Origin: Pseudomonas sp. MYb327 | GTDB lineage: Bacteria > Pseudomonadota > Gammaproteobacteria > Pseudomonadales > Pseudomonadaceae | Length of the DNA stretch: 64,000 nt | Reading direction: 5' to 3' | Assembly (NCBI RefSeq): GCF_040438925.1 | Contig: NZ_CP159258.1 | Location: forward strand, 1,006,001 to 1,070,000 | Part shown: one piece after another, positions 1 to 18,466 of the stretch | How positions within the stretch are numbered: the stretch's first letter is position 1 | How the letters are laid out: each line of letters starts with the position of its first letter | Made by a program: the position numbers and the translations under genes | Notes under the pieces: model-generated | What the model was told of the DNA's origin: nothing | Databases searched by the model: none | What the model saw: only the letters and a program-made list of their open reading frames with translations

Positions 1-166
1 CGAGCAAAGCATCGGGTGATCCTCATGTTTAAAGGAGAAGGGCTTCTCGGCGTGCAGATGTGGCAGCTCTGGTTTTTCGGTAATGGCGAGTACGCCATTG
101 CGGGCAAGCCTCGCTCCAGGGACCGTGTTTTCTGTAGGAGCTGCCGCAAGCTGCAATTTTTTCGCT

Positions 167-574
167 TTAAGGGGCCGATGGCACCGGACACCCCAAATCC
201 CCCTCCTGACATTTCAGGTAAGTCTCGAACGTCTCAATCCGCGCCTTGGTCAGTTCCGTCACGCAATTGCTGTAGATCAACGGATGAACACTCCCGCCTT
301 CCACCCCGGACGCCGAAAACTTGCACTCGGCATCACGAAACGCAATCCACGAACGCTGCGCACCCACCAGCAGTTTCTTGCGGTCGGGATTGCCCTTCAA
401 GCGGCTGGTGATCTGCTGGTAGAGCGCATTCAACTCCTTGTCTGCCGCCGCATGTTGCTGCGCCGCGCACTGATTCATCGTCGCTTGATCGGTGGCGTTG
501 TCGCAGTCCACGGCTTGGGCGGCAAAGGAAATAAACAGCAAAGGTGTCAGCGCCAGGTAAGAGCGTGGGTACAT
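167..574 (-). CDS. LprI/DUF1311-like small secreted protein
   Basis: A 135-residue protein with an N-terminal signal peptide (MYPRSYLALTPLLFISFAAQA) followed by a short domain rich in conserved Cys, Trp and acidic residues. It contains the pattern D-CDNATDQATMNQC near the start, QRSWIAFRDAEC in the middle and a C-terminal Cys pair. This is the layout of the lysozyme-inhibitor LprI N-terminal / DUF1311 family, usually periplasmic. The reading frame extends upstream without a stop, but the hydrophobic leader fixes the start at 574. Function beyond the family is unknown. It is transcribed in the same direction as the ADP-ribosylglycohydrolase gene upstream, with a REP element in between, so the two are probably separate units. 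Confidence 0.75.
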   Translation of the reverse strand: MYPRSYLALTPLLFISFAAQAVDCDNATDQATMNQCAAQQHAAADKELNALYQQITSRLKGNPDRKKLLVGAQRSWIAFRDAECKFSASGVEGGSVHPLIYSNCVTELTKARIETFETYLKCQEGDLGCPVPSAP

Positions 575-656
575 GGAAAAAGGCTCGCAGTGACCGGAAA
601 AAGTGAGGTGCAGTGTAGCGAAGACAAGTGAACAAACTGCAGCCTGGCGCAAAACC

Positions 657-688
657 TGTGGCGAGGGAGCTTGCTCCTTTGCCACGGG
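657..688. repeat. REP-like palindrome
   Basis: A short palindrome of the type GGCGAGGGAGCTTGCTCC...GCC, the common Pseudomonas REP form. It lies between two minus-strand genes. Confidence 0.7.
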
Positions 689-697
689 TGCGAGTTT

Positions 698-1609
698 TCA
701 GCGAGTAAGAGTGCCGCCATCCAGCAAGGCGTCAGCCATGGCCTCAATGCCTTCGCGAAGGTGCAGCTTGTCCAGCCAGTCTTTGGGGATTGCCTGTACG
801 CCGTAATGAGCCCCGGCCAACTGGCCGACAATGGCAGCGGTAGTGTCTGCATCGTCACCCAGATTGGCGGCTTTGAGGGTGGCGGCGGCGAAGCTGTCTG
901 TGTGGTGAAAGCACCACAGGGCCGCTTCGAGTGAGGCAATGCAGTATCCGCTGCCCCGGATACAGCTTTCAGGTTTTGCCAAGTAATCGCCTCGGGCGAT
1001 GGCTGCGACTTTTGGCTCAAGGAATGTATGCGATGCGCTGAGCAACTCTCGTTTGGGCTTTCCTTGCAAGGCATTACAGATCAGTTCCGCGAACAAGAGA
1101 CAGCATTCGACCGCTTCCGGCGCGGCGTGCGTCGTCCGTGAACTCTTCGCGGCAAATGTCCTCGCCCGCTCGCGATCCGGAAAGCAGTACAACACCACGG
1201 GCACCAGGCGCATCAGTGAACCATTTCCGGCCGTATAGGGATCGCTGGAGCCGGCGAAGGGTTTACCGGTTTCCTGGAATCGGGCGAGGGCGTCGCTGAC
1301 GGTCATGCCAATGTCGAAGCATTCTCCGGTCGAGCTCAGATGGCCATGCTGCCACCAGTCGAGGTATCGATTCATCTGGTCCGTAGCGTCGAAACCGTTT
1401 TTGGTTAGCAGGCTTTCCGCCAGGCACAGCGCCATCGATGTGTCATCGGTCCATTGCCCGGGCTTGAGATTGAAAGGACCGCCGCCCACCATATCCGTCA
1501 CGGGCGGGAAGGAACCGCGTGACTGGAACTCGACGCTGGTGCCAATGGCATCGCCGCAGGCCAGGACCAGGAAAGCCCCTCGGTATCGCTCCGTGAGTGA
1601 AAGCTGCAT
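698..1609 (-). CDS. ADP-ribosylglycohydrolase family protein
   Basis: 303 residues if started at the ATG at 1609, which has a good Shine-Dalgarno (AAGGAATACTC-ATG). An upstream in-frame extension of 49 codons looks non-coding. The family marks are the N-terminal GDAIGTSVEF segment, the metal-binding GQWTDDTSMAL motif and the C-terminal GDDADTTAAIVGQLAGA motif with its paired aspartates. These coordinate two Mg2+ ions in DraG/ARH-type hydrolases. Such enzymes remove ADP-ribose from proteins or small molecules; the substrate here cannot be told. No toxin or ADP-ribosyltransferase partner is visible next to it. Family assignment is secure, physiological role is not. Confidence 0.85.
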   Translation of the reverse strand: MQLSLTERYRGAFLVLACGDAIGTSVEFQSRGSFPPVTDMVGGGPFNLKPGQWTDDTSMALCLAESLLTKNGFDATDQMNRYLDWWQHGHLSSTGECFDIGMTVSDALARFQETGKPFAGSSDPYTAGNGSLMRLVPVVLYCFPDRERARTFAAKSSRTTHAAPEAVECCLLFAELICNALQGKPKRELLSASHTFLEPKVAAIARGDYLAKPESCIRGSGYCIASLEAALWCFHHTDSFAAATLKAANLGDDADTTAAIVGQLAGAHYGVQAIPKDWLDKLHLREGIEAMADALLDGGTLTR

Positions 1610-1799
1610 GAGTATTCCTTTTTCGGAGTCGGTCTGGATGCGCACGTTAGCAGTTCCGGTTCGTTGGCTCTGCTCTCCAGCCCAGAACTTATCGCCAGAA
1701 ATGCAGCCGAATATTTCATGCAGAGTTAAACATCGCACAACTTTAGGGTTGGACATGTGGTCTTACAGGCCTACTGTTGTTCATTACAGGAGGTGATGT

Positions 1800-2288
1800 A
1801 TGAAACCAGTACCCAATAGTTTTGAGCGCAAAATCACGCTCAAGTCACCGCGTTCCCATGTATGGCGTGCTTTGGTCGATGCCGAGGCGTTTGGTCAATG
1901 GTTCGGTGTTGCGCTCGAAGGCAGGCGTTTCATTGCCGGCGAGTGGACGCAGGGGCAGGTCACGTATCCCGGTTATGAACATGTGTTGTGGAACGTGCTG
2001 GTCGAGCGGGTCGAGCCGCAGCAGTTGTTTTCCTTTCGCTGGCATCCCTACGCGGTGAACCCGAAGATCGACTACTCCCAGGAGCCCACCACACTGGTCA
2101 AGTTCGAACTGGTGGACTTCGAAAACGGCACGTTGCTCAAGGTTTCCGAATCAGGTTTCGCTCACATTCCCGACATACGCCAGAAGGAGGCGTATTACAT
2201 GGACAGCCGAGGCTGGGAAGAACAATTGAGCAGACTCGAACAGTTTCTTGTCGATAGCGCCAAGGCCCGTGAGCGCGGAGGAGTCTGA
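1800..2288 (+). CDS. AHSA1/SRPBCC-domain protein
   Basis: 162 residues preceded by a strong ribosome site (AGGAGGTGATGTATG). The sequence starts with an ERKITLKSPRSHVWRAL segment and has WFGVALEG, LFSFRWHPYA and a C-terminal helix with GWEEQLSRLEQFL. This is typical of the polyketide-cyclase/AHSA1 (activator of Hsp90 ATPase homologue) branch of START-like folds. Bacterial members are single-domain ligand-binding proteins often associated with ArsR regulators, but no ArsR gene is adjacent. It runs divergently from the ADP-ribosylglycohydrolase gene. The ligand and role are unknown. Confidence 0.8.
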   Translation: MKPVPNSFERKITLKSPRSHVWRALVDAEAFGQWFGVALEGRRFIAGEWTQGQVTYPGYEHVLWNVLVERVEPQQLFSFRWHPYAVNPKIDYSQEPTTLVKFELVDFENGTLLKVSESGFAHIPDIRQKEAYYMDSRGWEEQLSRLEQFLVDSAKARERGGV

Positions 2289-2333
2289 CAGCAGAACCCG
2301 GCCTGAGGCGTCTAAGGGTTTTCGGAAGGACAC

Positions 2334-2352
2334 TTATAGCGAATGTCTTACA
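2334..2352 (+). promoter_or_regulatory. possible GacA-type upstream activating site
   Basis: The right half CTTACA (2347-2352) matches one arm of the GacA box TGTAAG-N6-CTTACA. The left arm (around TTATAGC) is poorly matched. The site ends about 45 bases before the -10 of the RsmX-like RNA, a plausible distance for GacA-controlled rsm promoters. Confidence 0.4.
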
Positions 2353-2396
2353 CGCGTTACTGGATATGTCGACTATTGCAGATTGGATCCGATGCG

Positions 2397-2402
2397 TATT
2401 CT
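2397..2402 (+). promoter_or_regulatory. putative -10 of RsmX-like RNA
   Basis: The hexamer TATTCT lies about 7 bases before the predicted RNA start near 2409. A -35-like TTGCAG lies upstream at sub-optimal (15-base) spacing, which fits an activator-dependent promoter. Confidence 0.4.
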
Positions 2403-2408
2403 GGCCCC

Positions 2409-2523
2409 ATCCACTGAAGCACAGGGAGTGCCTCAGGATCATGGATGATCGGCCATTTGCATGGAATGCTGACGACAGGGAGTTGTAATGGTCTTGGAAG
2501 AACCCGCTTCGGCGGGTTTTTTT
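2409..2523 (+). ncRNA. rsmX: RsmX-type CsrA/RsmA-titrating small RNA
   Basis: An intergenic stretch of about 115 bases ends in a strong rho-independent terminator. Its body is a series of small hairpins displaying GGA. GATCA-TGGA-TGATC is at 2437-2450, GCAT-GGA-ATGC at 2459-2469 and ACGAC-AGGGA-GTTGT at 2472-2486. There is also CACT...AGTG enclosing ACAGGG at 2413-2430, and a single-stranded TTGGAAG before the terminator. This is the hallmark of GacA-controlled RsmX/Y/Z RNAs, which sequester RsmA/RsmE. Size (RsmX is roughly 110-120 nt), the GacA half-site upstream and the terminator agree. The exact 5' end is inferred; the choice of RsmX over RsmY/Z rests on size and layout, not on alignment. 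Confidence 0.7.
2501..2523 (+). terminator. rho-independent terminator of RsmX-like RNA
   Basis: The stem AACCCGC/GCGGGTT with a TTCG tetraloop is followed by seven or more Ts. Confidence 0.85.
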
Positions 2524-2540
2524 ATGGGCGTATAAAAAGT

Positions 2541-2579
2541 AATGGCCGCGAGGATTTGATCCTCGCGGCCATTTTTTTT
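2541..2579. terminator. strong hairpin terminator, probably for inhA
   Basis: A 14-bp perfect stem (2541-2554 with 2560-2573, loop TTTGA) ends at the inhA stop codon. It has a T8 run on the plus strand and an ACTTTTTATA tail on the minus strand, so it can work in both directions. Confidence 0.75.
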
Positions 2580-3265
2580 CACCTCCGATCGAGTTTCGCT
2601 GCGGCGCGTTCGGTGATTTGCGCACGCAGTTTTAGCGACGCTGCGGCGCGGTTCCGAGCCTCCTTCAGCACGCCGGTCGGCGCTGTTTCCGGGCTGCCGG
2701 CATTAAACGGCGGGGCCGGGGCGTATTCCAGCTGCAATTGCACCAACTCGGCGGTTTCCTGATCGAACAGCTCCGTGGTCAGGGTCAGGGCGAAATCGAT
2801 TCCCGCAGTGATCCCGCCACCGGTCAGCAAATTGCCGTCGCGTACCACCCGATCCTTCACCGCAACCGCACCCAGCGGGGCCAGCAATTCGTGATAGGCC
2901 CAGTGGGTGGTGGCGCGTTTGCCCTTGAGTAATCCCGCCGCACCGAGCACGAGTGCACCGGTGCAAACCGACGTCACATAACGCGCGTTGATGGCCTGCG
3001 CCCTGATGAAGTCGAGGGTCTGTTCGTCTTCCATCAAAGGCCCGACGCCGCTGCCACCGGGAATGCAGATCACGTCCAGTGCCGGGCAATCATCAAAAGT
3101 GACGGTCGGTTTCAACATCAGTCCGGTGCTGGCGGTGACGGGCATCAGGTCCTTCCAGATCAGATGCACCTTCACGTCCGGCAGCGAGGCCAGCACGTCG
3201 TAAGGGCCGGTCAGGTCAAGTTGCTGAACCTGCGGAAACAACAGAAAACCGATCTGCAAGGTCAT
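2579..3265 (-). CDS. inhA: isonitrile hydratase (DJ-1/PfpI superfamily)
   Basis: 228 residues. The enzyme hydrates isonitriles (R-NC) to N-substituted formamides. The start MTLQIGFLLFPQVQQLDLTG, the nucleophile elbow TSVCTGALVLGAAGLL with Cys101, and Asp17 in QQLDLTG match the known catalytic Cys/Asp pair of Pseudomonas InhA. The C-terminal EYAPAPPFNAGSPETAP is also characteristic. The start at 3265 is chosen over a longer frame because GGAGAAAAAACCC-ATG supplies a ribosome site and the extra N-terminal residues have no family match. It is divergent from a GlxA-type regulator that carries the same amidase-like fold, which is a likely local regulator. Confidence 0.88.
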   Translation of the reverse strand: MTLQIGFLLFPQVQQLDLTGPYDVLASLPDVKVHLIWKDLMPVTASTGLMLKPTVTFDDCPALDVICIPGGSGVGPLMEDEQTLDFIRAQAINARYVTSVCTGALVLGAAGLLKGKRATTHWAYHELLAPLGAVAVKDRVVRDGNLLTGGGITAGIDFALTLTTELFDQETAELVQLQLEYAPAPPFNAGSPETAPTGVLKEARNRAAASLKLRAQITERAAAKLDRR

Positions 3266-3353
3266 GGGTTTTTTCTCCGAAAGTGGGTGGACGGCTTCAC
3301 TGTAGGCGTCTAGGGTTTGGCGCATACGCCAATAACCCCACGAATTAAGCCAA

Positions 3354-4337
3354 ATGCCAAAATCCATACACGTTCTCGCCTTCGCCAACGTGCAATTGCT
3401 TGATGTCACCGGGCCGTTGCAGGTATTTGCTTCGGCCAATGACATCGCGCGCCAGCAAGGGTTGCCGACGCCCTATGCGCCCTCGGTGATTGCCAGCGGC
3501 GGCGGGGCGGTGATGTCGTCGGCGGGGTTGGCGTTGTTGGCCGAGCCGTTGCCGGAGCAGGCCAGCGATACTTTGATCATTGCCGGAGGCTGGGGCGTTT
3601 ACGCGGCGGCTGAAGATGCGCCGCTGGTGGACTGGGTGCGCGAGCATGCAGCAGGTTGCCGGCGGGTTTCATCGGTGTGCACCGGGGCGTTTCTGCTGGC
3701 GGCCAGTGGCTGGCTCGATGGCCGGCGCGTGGTGACCCACTGGACGCGCTGCGAACAGTTAGCGCAGCAACACCCGAAATTGCAGGTCGAGCCCAATCCG
3801 ATCTTCATCAACGACGGCCCGGTCTGGACTTCGGCGGGAGTGACCGCCGGCATCGACCTGGCGCTGGCCATGGTCGAGCAAGACCTCGGTCGAAGCATGG
3901 CCCTGGAGGTCGCCCGGCAACTGGTGGTGTTTCTCAAGCGCCCCGGCGGTCAGTCGCAGTTCAGCGTGACGTTGTCTTTGCAAAAAGAAGGTAATCGTTT
4001 CGACGAACTTCACGCCTGGATCAGTGAAAATCTCACCAAAGACCTCGGCATTCCGACGCTCGCCCTGCAGGCCGGCATGAGCGAACGCAGCTTCGTGCGC
4101 CACTACCGCGCCGACACGGGCCAGACACCGGCCAGGGCTATCGAACTGATCCGGGTCGAGACCGCGCGGCGATTGCTCAGCGACACGGGTGTGCCGATCA
4201 AACGGGTCGCCGTGCAATGCGGATTCGGCAGCGAAGAAACCCTGCGCCGCAGTTTTCTGCGGGCCATGGGGGTGACCCCGCAAGCCTATCGGGAACGGTT
4301 TTCGGTCAGTGCTGCAGCGGATTCTTTAGCGTCGTAA
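3354..4337 (+). CDS. GlxA-family AraC transcriptional regulator
   Basis: 327 residues with two parts. The N-terminal DJ-1/PfpI-like domain (about 1-190) has the nucleophile-elbow-like SSVCTGAFLLAASG (Cys109). The C-terminal AraC double helix-turn-helix (about 215-320) ends in GFGSEETLRRSFLRAMGVTP. GlxA-type proteins are DNA-binding regulators whose N-terminal domain senses a ligand rather than acting as a protease. The gene is divergent from inhA across an 88-bp gap, so control of inhA is plausible but not shown. The ligand is unknown. It is followed by a REP pair and the convergent glucoamylase-like gene. Confidence 0.85.
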   Translation: MPKSIHVLAFANVQLLDVTGPLQVFASANDIARQQGLPTPYAPSVIASGGGAVMSSAGLALLAEPLPEQASDTLIIAGGWGVYAAAEDAPLVDWVREHAAGCRRVSSVCTGAFLLAASGWLDGRRVVTHWTRCEQLAQQHPKLQVEPNPIFINDGPVWTSAGVTAGIDLALAMVEQDLGRSMALEVARQLVVFLKRPGGQSQFSVTLSLQKEGNRFDELHAWISENLTKDLGIPTLALQAGMSERSFVRHYRADTGQTPARAIELIRVETARRLLSDTGVPIKRVAVQCGFGSEETLRRSFLRAMGVTPQAYRERFSVSAAADSLAS

Positions 4338-4350
4338 GTAGGGTGGACTT

Positions 4351-4484
4351 TGTGGCGAGGGAGCTTGCTCCCGTTGGGTTGTGAAGCAGCCCTGAAATCT
4401 GACTGCACGGTAAGTCAGGTGTACCGGTTGCAAAGCTTTTGGCGACTGCTGCGCAGCCGAGCGGGAGCAAGCTCCCTCGCCACA
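4351..4484. repeat. inverted pair of REP elements
   Basis: GGCGAGGGAGCTTGCTCCC (from 4354) and its reverse complement (from 4463) face each other between two convergent genes. They can fold into a large stem and may serve as a bidirectional end of transcription. Confidence 0.7.
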
Positions 4485-4513
4485 GAAGGTACAGAGTGCC
4501 AAAAAAGTCATGT

Positions 4514-6340
4514 TTACGGTTGCCAGACACTCTTTTCCCCACTCAATTTGCGATCGAGAAAACACGCCGCGCTGATCAATGCCAGGTGCGTCAGCGCTTG
4601 CGGCGTGTTGCCCATGTGCCGGGCGTGGCTGTCGAATTCTTCGGCGTAAAGCCCCAGCGGATTGGCGTAGCGCAGCAGTTGTTCGAACTCCAGATGCGCC
4701 TTGTTCACCTGACCGGCGCGGGCCAGGCATTCGATGTACCAGAAGGAGCATGCGGCGAACGCGCCTTCGGTGCCGGGCAGGCCGTCGATGTGGTTGTCGT
4801 CATTGTGGTAGCGGTAGACCATGCCATCACGCACCAGGTTTTTTTCGATCGCGTCGAGGGTCGCCAGCCAGCGTGGGTCCTTGGCGCTGACGAAGCGCAC
4901 CAGCGGCATCAGCAGCATCGAGCCGTCGAGTGCTGTGCCGCCGATGTGTTGGACGAAGTGTCCGCGTTCCTCGTTCCAGAAATTTTCCCAGATGTCTGAG
5001 TAAATGGCCTGACGCGTCTGGTCCCAGCGGGCGAATGGCGCGGGCAGGGAGCGTTTCGAGGCGAGTCGGATCGCCCGGTCCAGCGCCACCCAGCACATCA
5101 GTCGCGAATGCAGGAAGTGATGCTGCTCACCGCGCATTTCCCAGATGCCGACGTCTTCCTGTTCCCAGGTTTCGCAGACTTGATCGACTACTTCCACCGT
5201 GTGTTTCCAGCCTTCGTGGGAAATCGCTTCGCCGTACTTGTTGACCAGATAAATCGCGTCCATCAGCTCGCCGAAAATGTCGAGTTGCACCTGCGCGTAG
5301 GCCAGATTGCCGATGCGCACCGGTGTCGCGCCGCCATGGCCGGAGAGGTGCGTGAGTTCGATTTCCGGCAGTTCCTGGCGGCCGTCGATGCCATACAGAA
5401 TATTGAGTTTCATCGATTGGCCGTGGCAGTCGCTGACCCGTCCGCGCAACCAGCGCATGTAAGCGTTGGCTTCTTCGACAAAGCCCAGGCGCATGAAGGC
5501 GTAAACCGTGAATGAGGCATCGCGAATCCACGTGTAGCGGTAATCCCAGTTGCGTTCGCCGCCGGTGACTTCCGGCAGGCCGAAGGTCGCCGCCGCGAGA
5601 ATCGCGCCGTGTTTGCGCGAGGTCAGCAACTTCATCGCCAGCGCCGAGCGATTGACCATTTCCCGCCAGCGACCGCGATAGTTGGATTGGCCGATCCAGT
5701 CGCGCCAGAACTTCAGCGTGCGTTCGAGACAGAGCGCGGCGGCGCCTTCCTTGAAGCGCGGATCGTCAATGGCGCCTAGCAGGAACTCGGCGCTCTGATC
5801 TTGTTTGAGGGTGAATTCGGCAATCGCTGCCCGGTCTTCAATCCGCAGAGGCTGATCCGCCGCCAAGCGCAGTGACGGTTGATCGGCGGCCTCGAAAACC
5901 ACGTCATTTTTATCGAGACGGGCGAGGGTGCTGGCGCGAGCGTAGTCATGACGTACGGCACAGCGCAGGTGAAACGTTGCCTGGCCGCTGACGACGCGAA
6001 CCCGCCGCATCAACAGCGGCAAGGTATCTTCGCTGTCACCGATGGGCAGAAGATCGGTAATTTCCACCACAGCGCGATCACTGAGCCAGCGCGTTTGCAG
6101 AACGTTGGTGTCCGGCAGGTAGATTTGTTCGCGGCGCGCATCGGGCAGGTCAGGGAACAGCTGGAAAATGCCGGCCTCGGGGGTGTCCAGCAGCGAACAG
6201 AAAATCGACGGGCTATCGAATTCCGGCCAGCAGAAAAAATCCACGCTGCCCTTGTCATTGATCAGCGCGGCACTGCGCATGTCGCCGATGATGCCGTGCG
6301 CGTCGATGGGGCTTTGGCGTTCGGGTTGATGATCGGGCAT
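4514..6340 (-). CDS. glycoside hydrolase family 15 (glucoamylase-like)
   Basis: 608 residues. It begins PIDAHGIIGDMRSAALINDKG, the N-terminal signature of bacterial GH15 glucan 1,4-alpha-glucosidase/trehalase-like proteins. The (alpha/alpha)6 catalytic part contains GGERNWDYRYTWIRDASF, where the first catalytic acid region lies, and the later WEMRGEQHHFLHSRLMCWVALDRA and PGTEGAFAACSFWYIECLA segments with the second conserved Glu. There is no signal peptide, so it is cytoplasmic. Likely substrates are alpha-glucans or trehalose; this subfamily is often found beside trehalose or glycogen genes, but none is adjacent here. The start at 6340 is preceded by GGAG at a somewhat long distance. Confidence 0.85.
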   Translation of the reverse strand: MPDHQPERQSPIDAHGIIGDMRSAALINDKGSVDFFCWPEFDSPSIFCSLLDTPEAGIFQLFPDLPDARREQIYLPDTNVLQTRWLSDRAVVEITDLLPIGDSEDTLPLLMRRVRVVSGQATFHLRCAVRHDYARASTLARLDKNDVVFEAADQPSLRLAADQPLRIEDRAAIAEFTLKQDQSAEFLLGAIDDPRFKEGAAALCLERTLKFWRDWIGQSNYRGRWREMVNRSALAMKLLTSRKHGAILAAATFGLPEVTGGERNWDYRYTWIRDASFTVYAFMRLGFVEEANAYMRWLRGRVSDCHGQSMKLNILYGIDGRQELPEIELTHLSGHGGATPVRIGNLAYAQVQLDIFGELMDAIYLVNKYGEAISHEGWKHTVEVVDQVCETWEQEDVGIWEMRGEQHHFLHSRLMCWVALDRAIRLASKRSLPAPFARWDQTRQAIYSDIWENFWNEERGHFVQHIGGTALDGSMLLMPLVRFVSAKDPRWLATLDAIEKNLVRDGMVYRYHNDDNHIDGLPGTEGAFAACSFWYIECLARAGQVNKAHLEFEQLLRYANPLGLYAEEFDSHARHMGNTPQALTHLALISAACFLDRKLSGEKSVWQP

Positions 6341-6463
6341 TACCGTCAGGCTCCGGGAATTGAGGACCTATGTAGCTGACTGGTTCGACCCGTTGAGAGT
6401 TCATTTGGCGGGGGAGTGCGGTGTCTGTAACAGCCCCATCGCTCGCACATTGGGGTCTTCGAC

Positions 6464-6487
6464 TAATTCGAGATCTGCCTCATCCGT
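6464..6487 (+). promoter_or_regulatory. variant iron-starvation (PvdS) promoter of pvdG
   Basis: TAATT-N16-CGT, one base off the PvdS consensus TAAAT-N16-CGT, located 33 bases before the pvdG GTG start. Confidence 0.6.
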
Positions 6488-6519
6488 TCTCTTAGCAGAC
6501 AACTTTTGAGGGAAGCCCG

Positions 6520-7254
6520 GTGACCCAGCTGACATTGCTGTGCCTGCCGTATTCCGGCGCGAGTGCCATGGTCTATAGCCGCTGGCGGCGCAAGCTGCCG
6601 GAGTGGATCAAGCTGCAACCCGTGGAGCTGCCGGGGCGCGGTGCCCGTTTCGGTGAACCATTGCACACCGACATGCGCCGCTTGGCATTGCAACTGGCGC
6701 AGGAGCAAAACGCCACGCTCAAGGCGCCGTACGCCTTGTTCGGTCATAGCCTCGGCGCGTTGCTCGCCTGTGAAATGGCCTATGCCTTTCGCGCCATAGG
6801 CAGTCCGGAACCGGTGGCGTTGTTTGCCTCCGGGACGGCTGCCCCGACGATGCGCGCGGACTACGACCGCGGTTTTGCCGAGCCCAAATCCGATGCCGAA
6901 CTGATCGAACAATTGCGCAGCCTCAATGGCACCAGTGAAGAAGTCCTGGCCAACGCAGAACTGATGAGCCTGACCCTGCCAATCCTGCGTGCCGACTTCC
7001 AGTTGTGCGGTCGCTTCGAGCCCCTGCAGCGTCCCTTGCTCAAGTGTCCGGTGCATGTGCTCGGCGGCAAGGCGGACCGGGCAACCACTGAGCAGCTGAT
7101 CGGCTGGAGCAAGGAAACCCTCGGCAGTTTTTCGGTGGACATGCTGGCGGGCGGGCACTTTTTTATCCATGAACACGAGGCCAAGGTGTTGAAGGTGATC
7201 AAGGATCAGCTAGAAGTTCATCATCGCCGGCACGCCATCGCCACCACTGCCTGA
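6520..7254 (+). CDS. pvdG: type II thioesterase of pyoverdine synthesis
   Basis: 244 residues starting at GTG (6520) behind GAGGGAAG. It has an alpha/beta hydrolase fold with the nucleophile elbow FGHSLGALLACEMA, an Asp in GGKADRATTEQL and the catalytic His in AGGHFFIHEH. It opens with LLCLPYSGASAMVY, typical of editing thioesterases of NRPS clusters. These enzymes clear misprimed or stalled acyl groups from carrier domains. It sits directly ahead of the side-chain NRPS genes and has its own PvdS-type promoter. In P. aeruginosa pvdG sits beside pvdL, which is absent here, so the symbol is by role and context. Confidence 0.88.
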   Translation: MTQLTLLCLPYSGASAMVYSRWRRKLPEWIKLQPVELPGRGARFGEPLHTDMRRLALQLAQEQNATLKAPYALFGHSLGALLACEMAYAFRAIGSPEPVALFASGTAAPTMRADYDRGFAEPKSDAELIEQLRSLNGTSEEVLANAELMSLTLPILRADFQLCGRFEPLQRPLLKCPVHVLGGKADRATTEQLIGWSKETLGSFSVDMLAGGHFFIHEHEAKVLKVIKDQLEVHHRRHAIATTA

Positions 7255-7261
7255 CCCATCT

Positions 7262-7350
7262 CCTGTAGGAGCTGGCTTGCCAGCGATGAGGCCATGACAG
7301 GCAATATGATGCGCCTGACCCAACGCCATCGCTGGCAAGCCAGTTCCCAC
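7262..7350. repeat. inverted pair of REP elements
   Basis: GGAGCTGGCTTGCCAGCGATG and its complement face each other between pvdG and the NRPS promoter. They may separate the two transcripts. Confidence 0.75.
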
Positions 7351-7372
7351 AAAAGTGTGTTCTTTCCTCTCT

Positions 7373-7391
7373 GATAATTATTCTCATTCGC
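7373..7391 (+). promoter_or_regulatory. Fur box
   Basis: GATAATTATTCTCATTCGC matches 14 of 19 positions of the Fur consensus GATAATGATAATCATTATC. It abuts the -35 of the PvdS-type promoter of the first NRPS gene. Confidence 0.65.
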
Positions 7392-7414
7392 TAATTTTTC
7401 CGGTCTGCATTCGT
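7391..7414 (+). promoter_or_regulatory. variant iron-starvation (PvdS) promoter of the NRPS operon
   Basis: CTAAT-N16-CGT (equally TAATT-N15-CGT), a near match to TAAAT-N16-CGT, 55 bases before the NRPS start. Confidence 0.6.
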
Positions 7415-7468
7415 TTTATAGGGACGACGTGCCTTTGTGCTTCCCGCCACTGATCCGGATACCCAGAA

Positions 7469-18465
<10,997 letters not shown>

Positions 18466-18466
<1 letters not shown>

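Noticed and set aside
1..166. Short plus-strand frames at the left edge
   Set aside because: They lack ribosome sites and family motifs and continue antisense through the LprI-like gene; the region holds a repeat-like GCCGCAAGCTGC stretch only.
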